A stretch of DNA of 64,000 nt from Rhodocollybia butyracea (Eukaryota > Basidiomycota > Agaricomycetes > Agaricales > Omphalotaceae). Shown here in pieces: positions 32,430-43,576 of the stretch. Position 1 is the stretch's first letter. Every line of letters begins with the position of its first letter. The notes below the pieces were generated by a model. That model worked only from the letters and a program-made list of their open reading frames with translations, made no database searches and was not told the DNA's origin. The stretch spans positions 16,923 through 80,922 of the forward strand of contig JADNRY010000276.1 in NCBI GenBank assembly GCA_015501585.1, read 5' to 3'. A program made the position numbers and the translations under genes.

Positions 32430-33275
32430 TGTGCCGCATTAGTTCCCACCAGCTCTCGTTAATAAACATGGGGGCGTAAAAGTGTAAAAGACCGTGTACT
32501 GTCTTTGGGAATACTTAGTGGAAGTTCTTTGCTTGTGCTGTAACTTGTAAGCCATATTTGAATGAAAAAATGCGTAAGATAGGTGCATCACCGATACGGT
32601 CATGTCACATGTGTATGTATTTTGCTACATAAACGAGCTGCCTCGACGTGGCAGCCATGTGAATCTGGTATTGAACCTTTGAGAACCGAGTTAACATATT
32701 GTGCCATTACTAGCACTTTGAGTGAGATAGCTTGTTATTTATAATAAAGTCTACCTGTAAGGTAAGTAAACAAGCAAATATTGAAGGATAATCACTTATT
32801 TCAAGTTGGTAAGTAATACATATGGGTCAAGGATAAGTAGAGAAAGGGAGAAATATCACCCATGGGTGGACAGACTCAACTTCCCTGACCCGGACTATAC
32901 AGATAGTTGACAACCTCCCCTTGCGCTCTTTTGCGCTCTTCGTTGAGAATTAGCAAAAAATGAGACCGTGACTAGATCAGGAATGGATATTAAGATGAAC
33001 AGGGTGCAAGATGACAAGTATTCTCTTCACAAGAGACAGCTAGCTGCTAGCTAGGCTAACATGAATACGACATCCTATCCACTTCGAAGCATGTACTTTT
33101 CACAGTGAAGAACTCGGGACTTAGAGGTCCTAGTCTAACTCCGATTTGAATCTTCAACTTGAAATTTAGTGTAACAAAGTGATTTTTTTTACCAATAGTA
33201 TCTATATCATGCCATAGGTGATTCTTATTGGTCGAGAAGCCCTCTAGGAGCCTCGAGCTTGTTGTTCAAACCGAC
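32430..33275. other. Spacer without supported gene
   Basis: No ORF or repeat that I can support; mixed AT-rich sequence. Confidence 0.4.
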
Positions 33276-33853
33276 TAGTGATGTGCGGGCTGGGGCCGGG
33301 TTCAGGAGCCGCGGCCAAGGCCCACTCAGCCGCGGCCAAGGCTGACAAAAATCCTGAGCCCGGCCTTCCCCCAGGGCCAAGGCCGGCCAGGGCTGGGCTG
33401 AGGCTCAGGCCGCGGCTCAATGCCTTGTCCTTTTTGTTGGTGTATTGGTGAAAAACAAGTACATTGCGGTGAGTATTAGTAAGTAATTCACTCACAAACA
33501 TATAATTAGAGTCATACACCTCACAATTATGCCAGTATAAGCTCATGGGTAGTCACATAAAGTGACATCTGTTCCATCAAAACCCAATATACACTTGTGA
33601 TTATATAGTTTGAGCCCATGTATAGAGGGAATAGTCAAATAGACCGAGATTTAATGGAACATAGAAGGTTTGTATCCTATCTAGGCCACGATAATCCTTG
33701 AATTCACTCATTAATCCCAGTGCTGATGGCCCCGGCTGAAGGCTCAGAGAAATCTTCAGCCCGGCCTTGAGCCCTGCTTGAGCCTTGCCAAGGTCAGGTC
33801 GGGCTGGGGCTCAGAGGGCTCGAGGGCTCAGAGCCCTGGCCCGCACATCACTA
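33276..33853. mobile_element. GC-rich hAT-type MITE, family C copy 1
   Basis: 578 bp with 15-bp inverted termini TAGTGATGTGCGGGC and a perfect 8-bp target duplication AAACCGAC (33268-33275 and 33854-33861). Both ends carry dense GGCC/GCCGCGGCC and GGCTCAG words; the middle is AT-rich. It shares termini and subterminal design with the elements at 40797-41411 and 42350. No transposase encoded. Confidence 0.92.
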
Positions 33854-33919
33854 AAACCGACAAGCTTGAGCGGAGCGCCCACTAAGCGCCCATCAGACGA
33901 CCTTTCAGTACTCGTAAAA

Positions 33920-34063
33920 TGTTTTGAAGTTTCAATTTTTTTTCAACGCTGACAGATTGATTGACATATTGATTGGATTGATTGGTGCCTTCTAAAGATC
34001 CAAGTCGGCATCACTGCTGTGGTCAAAAGTAAAACTGTCAATCAGCGTTGAAACTTCAAAACA
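33920..34063. repeat. Small inverted repeat, possible MITE
   Basis: Arms TGTTTTGAAGTTTCAA (33920-33935) and TTGAAACTTCAAAACA (34048-34063), both adjoining CAACGCTGA/TCAGCGTTG. About 144 bp in all. No clear target duplication. Confidence 0.5.
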
Positions 34064-34410
34064 TAATGCAAACGGCTGTAACGGAAATAATTTTCAATAA
34101 TATGTCAAATAATCTGTCGATAAATACGTCATCATTCTGACATATTATTGAAACATTATCTTCGTTACCTGTTACTAATTTCAGGTAGTTTTAATTAATT
34201 CCCGGATATTACTCGGCGACCGATTTCCTGTTGTGGAGTTGAGAGGTTCTAATTATTATATCTGCAGCGGCCGTAATGACAATGGAACTGTATGTTTCGG
34301 AGTTTGGTCTATGTTCAGGCTTGGATGAATTGGAGGCTGTCATAGGTAGCAGCGGCCTGTTATTCAAGCATTAAGTAATAACTCGGCATAGTGCTCCGTG
34401 CGCTGCTAGA

Positions 34411-34849
34411 GTGAATGGGAAGGAGTCTGGTATTATTATCAATGCCATACATGTCGATGACATGACCAGCTTCGCGTCAGATGATGCCCTCACAGAGCAA
34501 GCCAAACTCGAAGTTCACTCAAAGTTTGATGTTCAGGAGTTAGGACCAGTCAGACAAATCTTAGGCATGGAAGGCACTAGAGACCCCGCATCCGGCTCTA
34601 TCGCGCTCACACAGACTCAGTATCTGAAGAAAATACTTGAGAGATTTGGCATGACTAACAGTCACCCCGTTACTACACCACTCGATCCTAATGTCAAACT
34701 GGAAAGGACTCCAGATCGCGGAGTTATGGAGTGAATACTCCCCCGCTGTTGGATCATTCAATTTTGTCGCCACCGCTACTCGACCTGACATGCAGCACAC
34801 TGTCCACGAATTAGCTCAGTACTTGAGTAATCCCTCACCGACTCACTAG
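34411..34849 (+). pseudogene. Ty1/copia reverse transcriptase fragment
   Basis: A piece of the copia-type reverse transcriptase domain: IHVDDMT (the xxDD catalytic box), then FDVQELGPVRQILGM, QTQYLKKILERFGM and PVTTPLDPNVKL, all typical of this family. A stop at 34732-34734 is followed in another frame by YSPAVGSFNFVATATRPDMQ, ending at 34847-34849, so one frameshift separates the two pieces. No gag, integrase or LTRs are found nearby; it is an isolated remnant. Confidence 0.85.
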
Positions 34850-35111
34850 ACATTATGAAATTTTCCAGGAAAAAATGAACGTTTTCAAGTTTCCGGGCCA
34901 AAAAAACGAATGTTTACCTGGGACATTAAGCTTTACAGTGGGTAATTTTTGTGCAATTTAAACAGGATAAAGAAGGGCTTCAATATTTATGACAACAACT
35001 GTACTCCCGAGAACACAAGGTGATATGTAATAAAACTTTTTCACGCCGCTTAAGCTCAACACTGAGCTTCATGAGGTACTTACATTGAAGAAATAGACAA
35101 ACATCAGGCCT

Positions 35112-36593
35112 TCACCTTCCTCTGTTCTGTTCTTGGAGGAATATAAACAACTGCAAAATCTCTTGTACCTGACCCCAGCCAGGGCCAATGCCTACAACTT
35201 GCACAATATCTGGGAAGATCTGAAACAGCCCTAGCGCAATGGCTGGGGCATGGGCGATTTCAGCCATCACATTACAATAGAATCTGTTTAATGGGTGCAG
35301 AGAGATCGTAGGGGGTATCTGAATCATGGATTGGAGAGCTGTGCAAGTTTGGATAGGATAGGAAAGGTCCTTCAAGTTGGCAGAATTTCTAGCGAAATGC
35401 ATCAGAGATTCAAGAGATGGTAAGTCATCAGTTGCAGTGAGAAATAACTCTTCCAGATGAGGCCACGCGCAGCTGATTCGCGCTGTGTTCTGGTCTGATA
35501 AGGGTAGTGGGATATCAAAATGAAGGTACACGAGACTTTTCAGTCCCAACAGTGGTTCAAATATCAACCAAAGGTGGACCTCATCGAGGTCCTGAAACGA
35601 CGTAGAACTCTTGGTAATTGTCAAACTCCGCAGGAAGGGAAATGAGGTAAAGAGTGGGGTAATGGCAGCAAAAGCTGCTAGAGGTGGGTTGCCAACATCC
35701 TGATACTCCCATTCAATGGTCAACTCCTGGAGTTCTTTGGGTCTGGTAGCATCAAAAAATTTGTTCAAATCCAAAGCTGACCCCTCGATTATCAATTCTT
35801 TCAATGATGGGAATCCACTCTCAACACCTCCATAATCAAGAACTCCTCCGCGTAACGACAGTGCAAGGTTGATTAACTTTGGTAATGCGGCAATAGCTCG
35901 AATGAAACCCTTCTCAAGACGAGACAGGCTCAACACATCGAGGCCTTCCAAAGCAAGGAGGCAGCTTAGTGAAACCGATAGTCCAGAATAATTATAATCC
36001 TGGAGAGTCAAAGACTTCAAAGCGGGAACATTTGAGACTAGAGCGGCCAAGGAATCCCCTAGATCATGCATCGGGTCGTCTTCTGGAAGCCATTCCAAAT
36101 ACCTTGGCCATGAAACCTCCCACAACGTGGTTGCCAAAAAGAGGGCAAATGAATCTGAGCTCCGTAAATGACTCGTACTAATTCGAAGCGTTCTTAGATT
36201 TCGGAATATGGGTTTTTGGGTGCCAAGGTATGAGTATACAGAGCAGTGTACAGCCTCCTTGCTGCCCTCGCGAGGTTCCCAATCATCAAATTCGCGGACA
36301 CGGGAAGTGTAGAAATTTAGACGGTCCCAAGAAGATGGATCAATTGGTTGTAGAAACATCTAATATCATGATTGGCAAAGCATTGACCCAAAGAGAGGTC
36401 TGCTACACACCTTCTGCCCATTGACCATCGTGGTTTCCGGTAGAACTGATAACACTGGGCCTATACCGTTTATCCTCTTCCATAAAATGTCCAAAGCAGG
36501 GTGAAGGAAAATCTTTGAAACAAGGCCCAGGGATAGAAGGTCTTGTTTTCTTGAGGTTTCTGCACATATAGTGACAATAATATCATAGTTCAG
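35112..36593 (-). CDS. F-box/leucine-rich-repeat-type protein
   Basis: Two exons (36593-36421 and 36359-35112) joined by a 61-bp intron (GTGTGT...ATTAG). The first has the look of an F-box C-terminal half (CAETSRKQDLLSLGLVSK, PALDILWKRI). The second, 415 codons, carries irregular leucine-rich repeats (LRTLRIS, LKSLTLQDY, LKELIIEGS, LQELTIEW, LRSLTITKS, LEELFLTATDD). The layout matches the large Agaricomycete F-box/LRR family, in which the F-box binds Skp1 of an SCF ubiquitin ligase and the repeats select substrates. An upstream exon is likely (another acceptor at 36594-36599), so the true start is uncertain. No internal stop is present, making this the best candidate for a functional cellular gene in the window. 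Confidence 0.75.
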
Positions 36594-36599
36594 CTGTAG

Positions 36600-37027
36600 A
36601 TATTAGACTCAGTGTATATTCAAATCACAAACATACTTTTAACAAGGCCTACCTCTAATGCAGCACGGACGTACCATCGTGGATGAGAAGGGAAATTTCC
36701 AATCTGTTGGTTGCCTGACGGAGCGGACCTCACAAATGCCGAAGACACATGGACACTAATGAAAAAGAAGAAGAGGGAGCAAAATGGCGATTCAGAGTCA
36801 GAATGGTAAGGAAATGGGCGTACGTCGGGTCAAGCTCGATTTCACTACGCCTAATCTCACTTGACATTTGAAAAGAAGAAGAAAACAAGGGGTATGAGAT
36901 GATTCGTTCGTTTTAAGTGAAAACAGGACCAGTAAGCCAGGTGGCTCTCAAGAAGACTGATAATTGCCGAGACTAGGGAGTTTCGCTAAAATCGAAGCCA
37001 GCATGCCACCATGCGGTATGTCAGTTA
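36600..37027. other. Upstream region of F-box gene
   Basis: It probably holds the first exon(s) and promoter of the minus-strand F-box gene. An open stretch ending at a donor-like GTAGGC near 36652 could be one exon, but I cannot place the start codon. Confidence 0.35.
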
Positions 37028-37284
37028 CTGTACCATTTCGAACACTTTGTAAGGGGTCTGACGTGTGACCCCACATCCCGAAATAAAATTTTGTAAGATC
37101 CCAATTGTATGTGTGACCACTACGAAATTTTAGTGCGCCCCACCGGAAGAAAATTGGTACATGTAGCGCCAATGACTCAATTTTGTATTCATAAGGTCAC
37201 TCCAATACCTTGACTAGGTGTGACCTTTCGGATGATCCAGGTCCCTTGAGACCCGTGACTTAGGAACTGCTCGAAATGGAACAG
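37028..37284. mobile_element. Small Tc1/mariner-like MITE
   Basis: 257 bp with inverted termini CTGT(A/T)CCATTTCGA(A/G)CA and TA on both sides (37026-37027 and 37285-37286), the target duplication of Tc1/mariner elements. A TA flank is weak evidence alone; the 17-bp terminal match is the main support. Confidence 0.5.
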
Positions 37285-37286
37285 TA

Positions 37287-38775
37287 ATAGAAGACTGAAT
37301 GATAATAGTGTTGACTTTTTGTTATTTAGTTAAGAAGTTAAAGCGTCTCGCAGCACGAACACCAGAGGTTCAAGCAAATTCCGGAGGTACGCTCTTCTTC
37401 TCCTTCGCATCTCTCCGTCAAACTCTCTCAAATTTACTGCACCAAGGGAATAATATACTGACATCACTCAACTCCCGGCAACGGCCTCGAATCTGAAGCT
37501 TGATAGCTCGCAATGTCACACCAACATATATGTATTTCCGAGACTAAACTTACATTCCGTGCATACTCGAATAAAATCTATATGCCTTGACAGCCATTTG
37601 TTCGGTCCTAGGAAGTGGAATACATACATTAAATGAAAGCCTGTCGTTCAGTTTCGAATGACATTTTTGCCTTGACAAACCGATTGATTTGGTGGGCGCC
37701 TATGAAGTGGAAAACGTTAGGTAATGAAGAGCTGTCAAAGTATGAGCCATGGAAGCCAAGCTAGGCTTCACGCCACGCCGCGACAGGATCTTGATAGCTC
37801 TACTTATTTACATTACACTTACTTTATTGTGAGTTATCCTCCCTTATCAGAGTAATTGTTGGCCAAAGCGTGGAAAAGTTCTTGACTGTACAAATAGCTA
37901 TGCCACCTGCTTGTACAGCATACAAATACGAGAAGTATGTAGTAGATGTACTCCCCAGCTCCAGATATGCAATATAAATTACGGGATTTATAAAGTGTCC
38001 CTACCCCATCTGCAAAACCTGGGATGAACTTTGGAACTTTGGAATGCACTGGAATGCTCTGGAGTGTTCTGGGCCTTAACAAAGTACCATAAACCAAAAG
38101 ACATTCACCGTCGCCCGCCGTCGCCTGCCGTCACCCAACCCTGACCGTTACGGCGGACTATGGCAAACGCTCCACTTTGCAAAGGGGCCCGCACCCTGTT
38201 GATTCTTCTCTTGCCCGTAATACTTACGTATCTGGATTCTGGACCAGGGACCTGATTCATTAATTGATACCCACCTTACATGATCCTGGAAATTGATTTC
38301 AGGTTTATTAAATCTGCAGGGAATCTACAGCCCCTTTCGGGAATACAGCTGTTTATGCCACTCATTCTAGGGGCTCCATATTATGGGACTTCTGTTAGGA
38401 GATCCAATCAGTGTCCAATCGGGCGGTCAGTCCAGTGATCTAACACAAGTAGTAAGTGCGGTTGAACAATTTATCAGCTACATCGGAAACGTATGAGTAC
38501 TATGGTACTACATGCCAGTATATACTGCACATCCCGTATAATATTTTGAATACAATGAGTAAGTATACGGACTCACAAACATACGGTTTCAGCTACCTAA
38601 ACACCGGAGTTGCCTTATGGGCAAATCTACAACACAGATGTTGCGCGACATATGTTCTGATGCAGTGTTTGTACTCAATGACAGGGGTTAAAACGAACGA
38701 AACACGGCAAAAAAATGGTCATCACGACCACCAAGCCTCGATGTTATGATATGAAATGTTCAATTTGCAGATGCG
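37287..38775. other. Gene-poor stretch
   Basis: Only short unassigned ORFs (37299-37496 +, 37834-38097 -, 38456-38749 +). Nothing else supported. Confidence 0.35.
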
Positions 38776-40524
38776 TTGGCACAGTTTGACAATGCCCGGG
38801 ATACGATGCTAGACGGAAGATCACCAGATGCCACATTTGAAGAGTTTCCCAAGGAGAGGGTTGAAGAATACATCAATTTGGTCCTTTGTGGTGGTTGCAG
38901 ATATTACACTCTAGATCCACCTGAAAATTGTGAGGACGGCTATAGAGGTGCCCAGTGCTTTACAGATATCGATTCTGCGCTCATTTTTGGAGACGATCAT
39001 TTTCCGTGGGAGGACACGTACGACATTTTTACGACTTATGCTCTCCGTAAGTCCCACGCCGGCAGCCTTCATATCCGTCTGAACTTTGTGGTACGCTCTT
39101 ACCCTTTTCTGAGAGAGAGCTTTCTGATCCCTGGTTCTGTTGTTAGTCAAATAACGAAGACGGGATCCAATCACAAGATCCTGGTAGTCACGCCAAGGTT
39201 TTGTGGGGGATATGTGGCAACAGGCATCGGATCTATCTAATGCTGCCCAATATTCCAAAAGAGCAGAATTTAAAGACCCTGCTCCCCTTGATATACAGTT
39301 CAACCCGGTCAGCAGCAGGTGATATCCTTCCTCGTACATCGAGCCCGACATACAGACAGAACTCATCATTTTACAACCAGTACCCAGGATACAGAATCAA
39401 GAAAGACAATTCCGGCCCAAGGTCTTGGGGTTGCATTTGCAAATGAAGCTCTGCATAACATCCAGAGATACCAATGGGGAAAACATGCGTACTGGTTTGT
39501 TCAGATGAGAGGAATCAAGGATAAATCGCGTCACTTAATCTTTTAGACTGAAACAATTGTGGACGATATTCTCCGTGATATTAACAGACAAACAAGCACA
39601 GTCATCCTTGATGTAGGGCTGGAGGTACATTTGGGAGCCAACTACGCAGGCCTACCAGCCCGTGGGCCTCATGTGCATCAGCTATTGGCTAACGACATCT
39701 GGGGTCTTACGACGGAGGAATGGCAAGATAGCCTGCCCACCTACCAGCCTGATGTATGGGCTTCAAATGCACATGTAGCGGGCTTCAGATGCAACTTCTC
39801 CCGCCATCCAGTCACAGAGAATCAAATTTATTATGCTCAGGTCTATGCATCAGATAAATTTCAGACCTACAATGCAGGGTCTTCCTCTGGTCTTCTCCTT
39901 CTTGCCTCCCAGGTGAGGTCCTGAAAATGAAGGGTCCAGATGATGCTCCGGTGCAGCTACAAAAATATATCAGGCAATCTCGGAAAATCAAATTGACCAA
40001 ACGCCACAGTTGTTTGTCTTGAAGTACGGGTCCCTTCCCACAGAGCAGCACTTGTTTATGATGAAGAGCTTGATGCTGTGGATTTAAGTGACTACATCTA
40101 CGCCATTCCTGTGGAATGTGTCTGGTAAAGCCTAGTGTTCTTTTTTGTATATTCAATGTTTTAACGGGAACAACCTTTCAATAGGGCATGGTGTCTGCAC
40201 CGCATTACAGCTTGTTTCATGCTACTCCGGTACTCTGCCTCACTGATGACAAGTAGCCGGAAAGACATCCAAAACCTTACTCTTGTTGCTACCACTGTCC
40301 ATTCTTTCAACTCTATTCATTACCGGCCTGGAACAATGATCTGGGACCGGCAATTGGCCGAAGCAATATTTTCAACTGCCAAACTTGCAGACGATCCTAC
40401 CCAGAGGGATCTCATGCTATGGTCTCCTATGAGCAATCAGGAATTGGTGCCGGTTTTATATCATGGGGCTCTATGGCTACCATCGATAGTTTATCCGGCT
40501 CAAACCAAGCCAGCGTGCTATTGA
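38776..40524 (+). pseudogene. Decayed Agaricomycete orphan-family gene
   Basis: Open blocks at 38776-39240, about 39250-39540, 39559-39924, 40000-40130 and 40185-40524 fit one plus-strand gene with short introns. The order (a D/E-rich N-terminus; NEALHNIQRYQWGKHAYWF; ILDVGLEVHLGANY; AQVYASDKFQTYN; CLEVRVP; a Trp/Arg-rich C-terminus) matches a large family I know from many Agaricomycetes, of unknown function. Lesions: a TGA at 39320-39322, a one-base frame change near 39410 and probably others. Decay seems recent because codon structure survives across each break. Confidence 0.5.
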
Positions 40525-40525
40525 A

Positions 40526-40690
40526 ACTATTGAAATAAAAGAGAGTTCTCAGCGACAGTGGTAGAACGACGCTTTATTATGTACCTATTGAAATAAAAGA
40601 GAGTTCTAGGTACATAGTCAGTAATAAGTACAAGAAATAAAGAATGTGAGTACTAACCTCAGCGACAGTGGTAGAACGACGCTGAGGTGC
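40526..40690. repeat. Local duplication with embedded hairpin
   Basis: Two sentences are each repeated: ATTGAAATAAAAGAGAGTTC (about 40527 and 40588) and CTCAGCGACAGTGGTAGAAC plus GACGCT (about 40549 and 40659). The second copy gains a terminal GAGG, so that CCTCAGCG...CGCTGAGG forms a short hairpin. Confidence 0.6.
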
Positions 40691-40796
40691 CAATATATGT
40701 AAAATACAATTAAAAGAATGTGTCACATGGACGTATGTAAGTAACGTAATGAAAGCAGAAAATATTCTGGTTTCGTTATGGCATGAATCCACGAAC

Positions 40797-41411
40797 TAGT
40801 GATGTGCGGGCCAGGGCTCGGAGCCTTTGAGCCTCTGAGCCCGGCCCTACTGAGCCCCAGCCGTCCTGACCTTGGTAAGGGCTCAAGAAGGCTCAAGGCC
40901 AGGCTGAGATTTTTCTGAGCCTTCAGCCCGGGCTTGAGCCGCGGCCTTCAGCACTGCAAATCATTTGTTAGTTGAGAGATTATTGAAGGTCAAATTGGAC
41001 ATATTTCTTCTAATTTTACTAGTCTTAGGCCACTTTGACGGCACCAGTCATACATGGGCTTAATATAGACAATCAGCAGTGTATATTGAGTTTCAATAGA
41101 ACTGATATCACTCTGTGTGACCATCCTATGAACCTCTATTTGCATGTTTGTGGGGTGTTTGACTGTTATATTGTTTAGTACTGAGAGGATTACTCACTAA
41201 AGGGTGACTAATATACCCCATAAGGAAGGTTTTTTTGCGCTCTATGCTAATATAAATCACAGAGCGCTGAGCCGCGGCTTGAGCCTCAGCCCAGCCCTGG
41301 CCGGCCTTGGCCCTGTGGTAGGGCCGGGCTCAGAATTTTTGTCAGCCCTGGCCGGGGCTAAGTGGGCCTTGGCCGGGGCTCCTGAGCCCGGCCCCAGCCC
41401 GCACATCACTA
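40797..41411. mobile_element. GC-rich hAT-type MITE, family C copy 2
   Basis: 615 bp with the same 15-bp termini TAGTGATGTGCGGGC as copy 1 and a perfect 8-bp target duplication CCACGAAC (40789-40796 and 41412-41419). Subterminal regions are rich in GGCTCAG and GGCCGGGGC words. The 73-codon ORF inside is a product of the GC-rich end and not a gene. Confidence 0.92.
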
Positions 41412-41523
41412 CCACGAACGTATAGATGACATAACAAGATAAGATCATTGAATTTTAACACGTGCTCCGTTTGAATGCAAAGGGTCCAGTGTCGAGAAAA
41501 GTCTCCTTGAGAGACTATTCCTG

Positions 41524-42330
41524 ATGGATTGGGCCAGTATAGAGAAGAAATTCTCTTTGAATCTTCTGCTTAATTGTTTTGCTTCTGGGCATCTTCACCA
41601 TAGGAAATGTGCTGCTTCAAGTGAGCCTATCAAACGGAAAATCAACCTTCCTGCTACAGTGACAGATCTCTCAGTAAAACGCCCAATGCTCCTCTATCAT
41701 GATAATGCTCCTGATATCCAAGAGAGGCCTCAATTAGAGTTGTCCCATCTAATATCAACCGTAGGAATGCATCAGAGTATTTTCTAGGGCTACTGTGCCA
41801 GATTCTGGAAAGGGTTGGGTGCACTAAAGCCGGTCAAGCCTACTGGAAGCTGACTGCTATGGAAAGAAGAGTAGTCAGCTTGGACACCTTTTGTGACATG
41901 AACCTTGGAACGTACTTTTACGTCATACCAATACACAAAAACCCCAAGTGACTGGGCATCATTGAAAACAATCCTCTTCCCTGGACCACATGACACTCCC
42001 CCCTCAATTAGTGATCCAAATGTTCAGGGATGGAGAGGTGTGCCTTATTACTGCAAACTTCTGGAACTTTGAAAAATAAACCCCGTAGAGTTCGACTATG
42101 TTCGCAGGACCTGTCTGGCACTATTTGACACCTTGAAATGGTTTATCAAAGTGCAGAGTCATAAAATGATTGAATATAAACTGCGATCAAGTTGGACCTT
42201 ATGTTTGCTGGTTCATTGCAGACCGGAGTTCCAATTACCATCAATCCAACCATTACAACTCGTGTTACATCCAAGGCAAAAAAATCCCCTGTTCTTGACC
42301 AGGATGCTCTTCATACACTGAGCAATATGT
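41524..42330 (+). pseudogene. Decayed orphan-family gene
   Basis: The coding frame can be followed from MDWASIEKKF (41524) through a likely intron near 41755-41775, then ASEYFLGLLCQILERVG, VSLDTFCDMNLGTYFYV, a one-base frame change near 41945-41950 (KNP to SDWASLKTI), DTPPSISDPNVQGWRGVPYY, a TGA at 42070-42072 and VRRTCLALFDTLKWF. It resembles another Agaricomycete family of unknown function found near transposons. A GC-rich MITE remnant follows at 42350. Confidence 0.45.
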
Positions 42331-42349
42331 GATGCCTTGAAATCACAAT

Positions 42350-42425
42350 TAGTGATGTGCCGGCTAGTGCTCAGAGCCGTTGGGCCCTACTTAAGTGGGC
42401 CTGGCCCCAGCCGTCTCTAAGAGCC
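42350..42425. mobile_element. Truncated end of MITE family C
   Basis: Begins TAGTGATGTGC, then CGGCTAGTGCTCAGAGCC and a GGGCCTGGCCCCAG segment, the same terminus and subterminal style as the two complete family C elements. The other end is missing. Confidence 0.6.
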
Positions 42426-42558
42426 TGTTTGGATCATTCCACAAAAATTTTGGAATGGTCCGCTTAGCGCCTAGGTATTACTTATTGTTCAAATGGGTTA
42501 TACGACAAAGTTAACGAGTGTACTAGTAAACGAAAGTATGATATTGTAAGATTAGTCC

Positions 42559-42840
42559 TCATTCAACATCACTCAATGAATTGAGCCCGAGTTCAGCAGC
42601 TACCCATGTCTTATGGTCAGGAGAACCAAGATCAGAATAGTAAATGTACGTATCAGCTTTTCTGCAGTCCATAAAATTGCTACCCAGTTCAATCCTCTGT
42701 CGACGTGTCAACCATGATATCTCCTGCATAATACTCTGAGCCTTCTGCAACCTGGCCGCATCCTCAGGGCTAACATTGATAGCTGCAGCTAGCCTAGCTT
42801 CTTGGTTCCACCTTCAAACTTTGTACCAAAATTATTGAGT
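42559..42840 (-). CDS. Hypothetical protein C-terminal exon
   Basis: A continuous minus-strand frame with LTRRQRIELGSNFMDCR, YIYYSDLGSPDHKTW and a short tail ending at 42559, extending upstream of the first Met to about 42840. It has the look of real coding sequence, but I do not recognise a domain. It stops about 340 bp from the LTR that begins at 42898. Confidence 0.35.
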
Positions 42841-43287
42841 CCAGCACTCAAAGTATGAGCCGATTTGAAACTTTTTGATACCATTTTCGAGGAGGGATGT
42901 CATGATATGACCTCGCCCCTATACGGCGTCTACTTACGCTATATACGTAGCTAGTCCCTGTTATGACCCGGATCTAAATCCTATACACCCAATCTTTTTT
43001 CTTCTGTAACCAACTATGAACACTATCATTAATACTTCTACTTAACATTTTACATTCATTAGTTATTCAACACCATTTGGGTTAATGCTGCACACATTCT
43101 TCCAGAACACCAGAATGATCTTTAACAGTCACTGCACAGTCTGCACAGTCATGACATCATTCTAGCTCCACAACTATGATGTCATCTTGCTACTCCACAA
43201 TCATGATGTCATTCCATTGCTCCGCAGTTATGATATCACATCACTGCTCCACAGCTATGACATCATTGCATAGCCTCTTTACATCAA

Positions 43288-43422
43288 TGACTCAATATCA
43301 GTCATTGCACAGCCAGATATCTGAGTCAACTACGGTTCCGCATACATGACTCAATATTAGTCATTGCACAGCATTACATAGTCAGACTGACTCATCCGCA
43401 GTATTTCCGCAGTTATGACTCA
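43288..43422 (+). promoter_or_regulatory. Cluster of five bZIP (Gcn4/AP-1) type sites
   Basis: Perfect TGACTCA or TGAGTCA heptamers at 43288-43294, 43322-43328, 43347-43353, 43388-43394 and 43416-43422. They are preceded by several ATGATGTCAT/ATGACATCAT words (43150-43265), and the last site is 47 bp before the TATA box. Such sites are bound by fungal bZIP activators of the Gcn4/Cpc1 type, which respond to amino-acid starvation. Function here is inferred from position. Confidence 0.55.
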
Positions 43423-43468
43423 AATCTAGTCATTCCGCAGCATTTCCTAACTAGTACACATTGCACAG

Positions 43469-43476
43469 TATATAAG
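43469..43476 (+). promoter_or_regulatory. TATA box of the 42.9-kb LTR
   Basis: TATATAAG immediately downstream of the bZIP-site cluster, giving the LTR a plus orientation and placing the hairpin array in the predicted transcript. Confidence 0.5.
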
Positions 43477-43576
43477 TAGTCTAGATTTACCAATGTACGT
43501 TAGACGTATTATTTTTCTTAAATCCAAACCCCCACTTGTTTGCTGTTATCACTTGTGTGAATCACCAGACCAACTC

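Noticed and set aside
33244..33546. ORF rich in Ala/Gly/Pro/Leu (and the similar one at 41204-41425)
   Set aside because: Arises from the GC-rich ends of MITE family C; not conserved as a protein between the copies.
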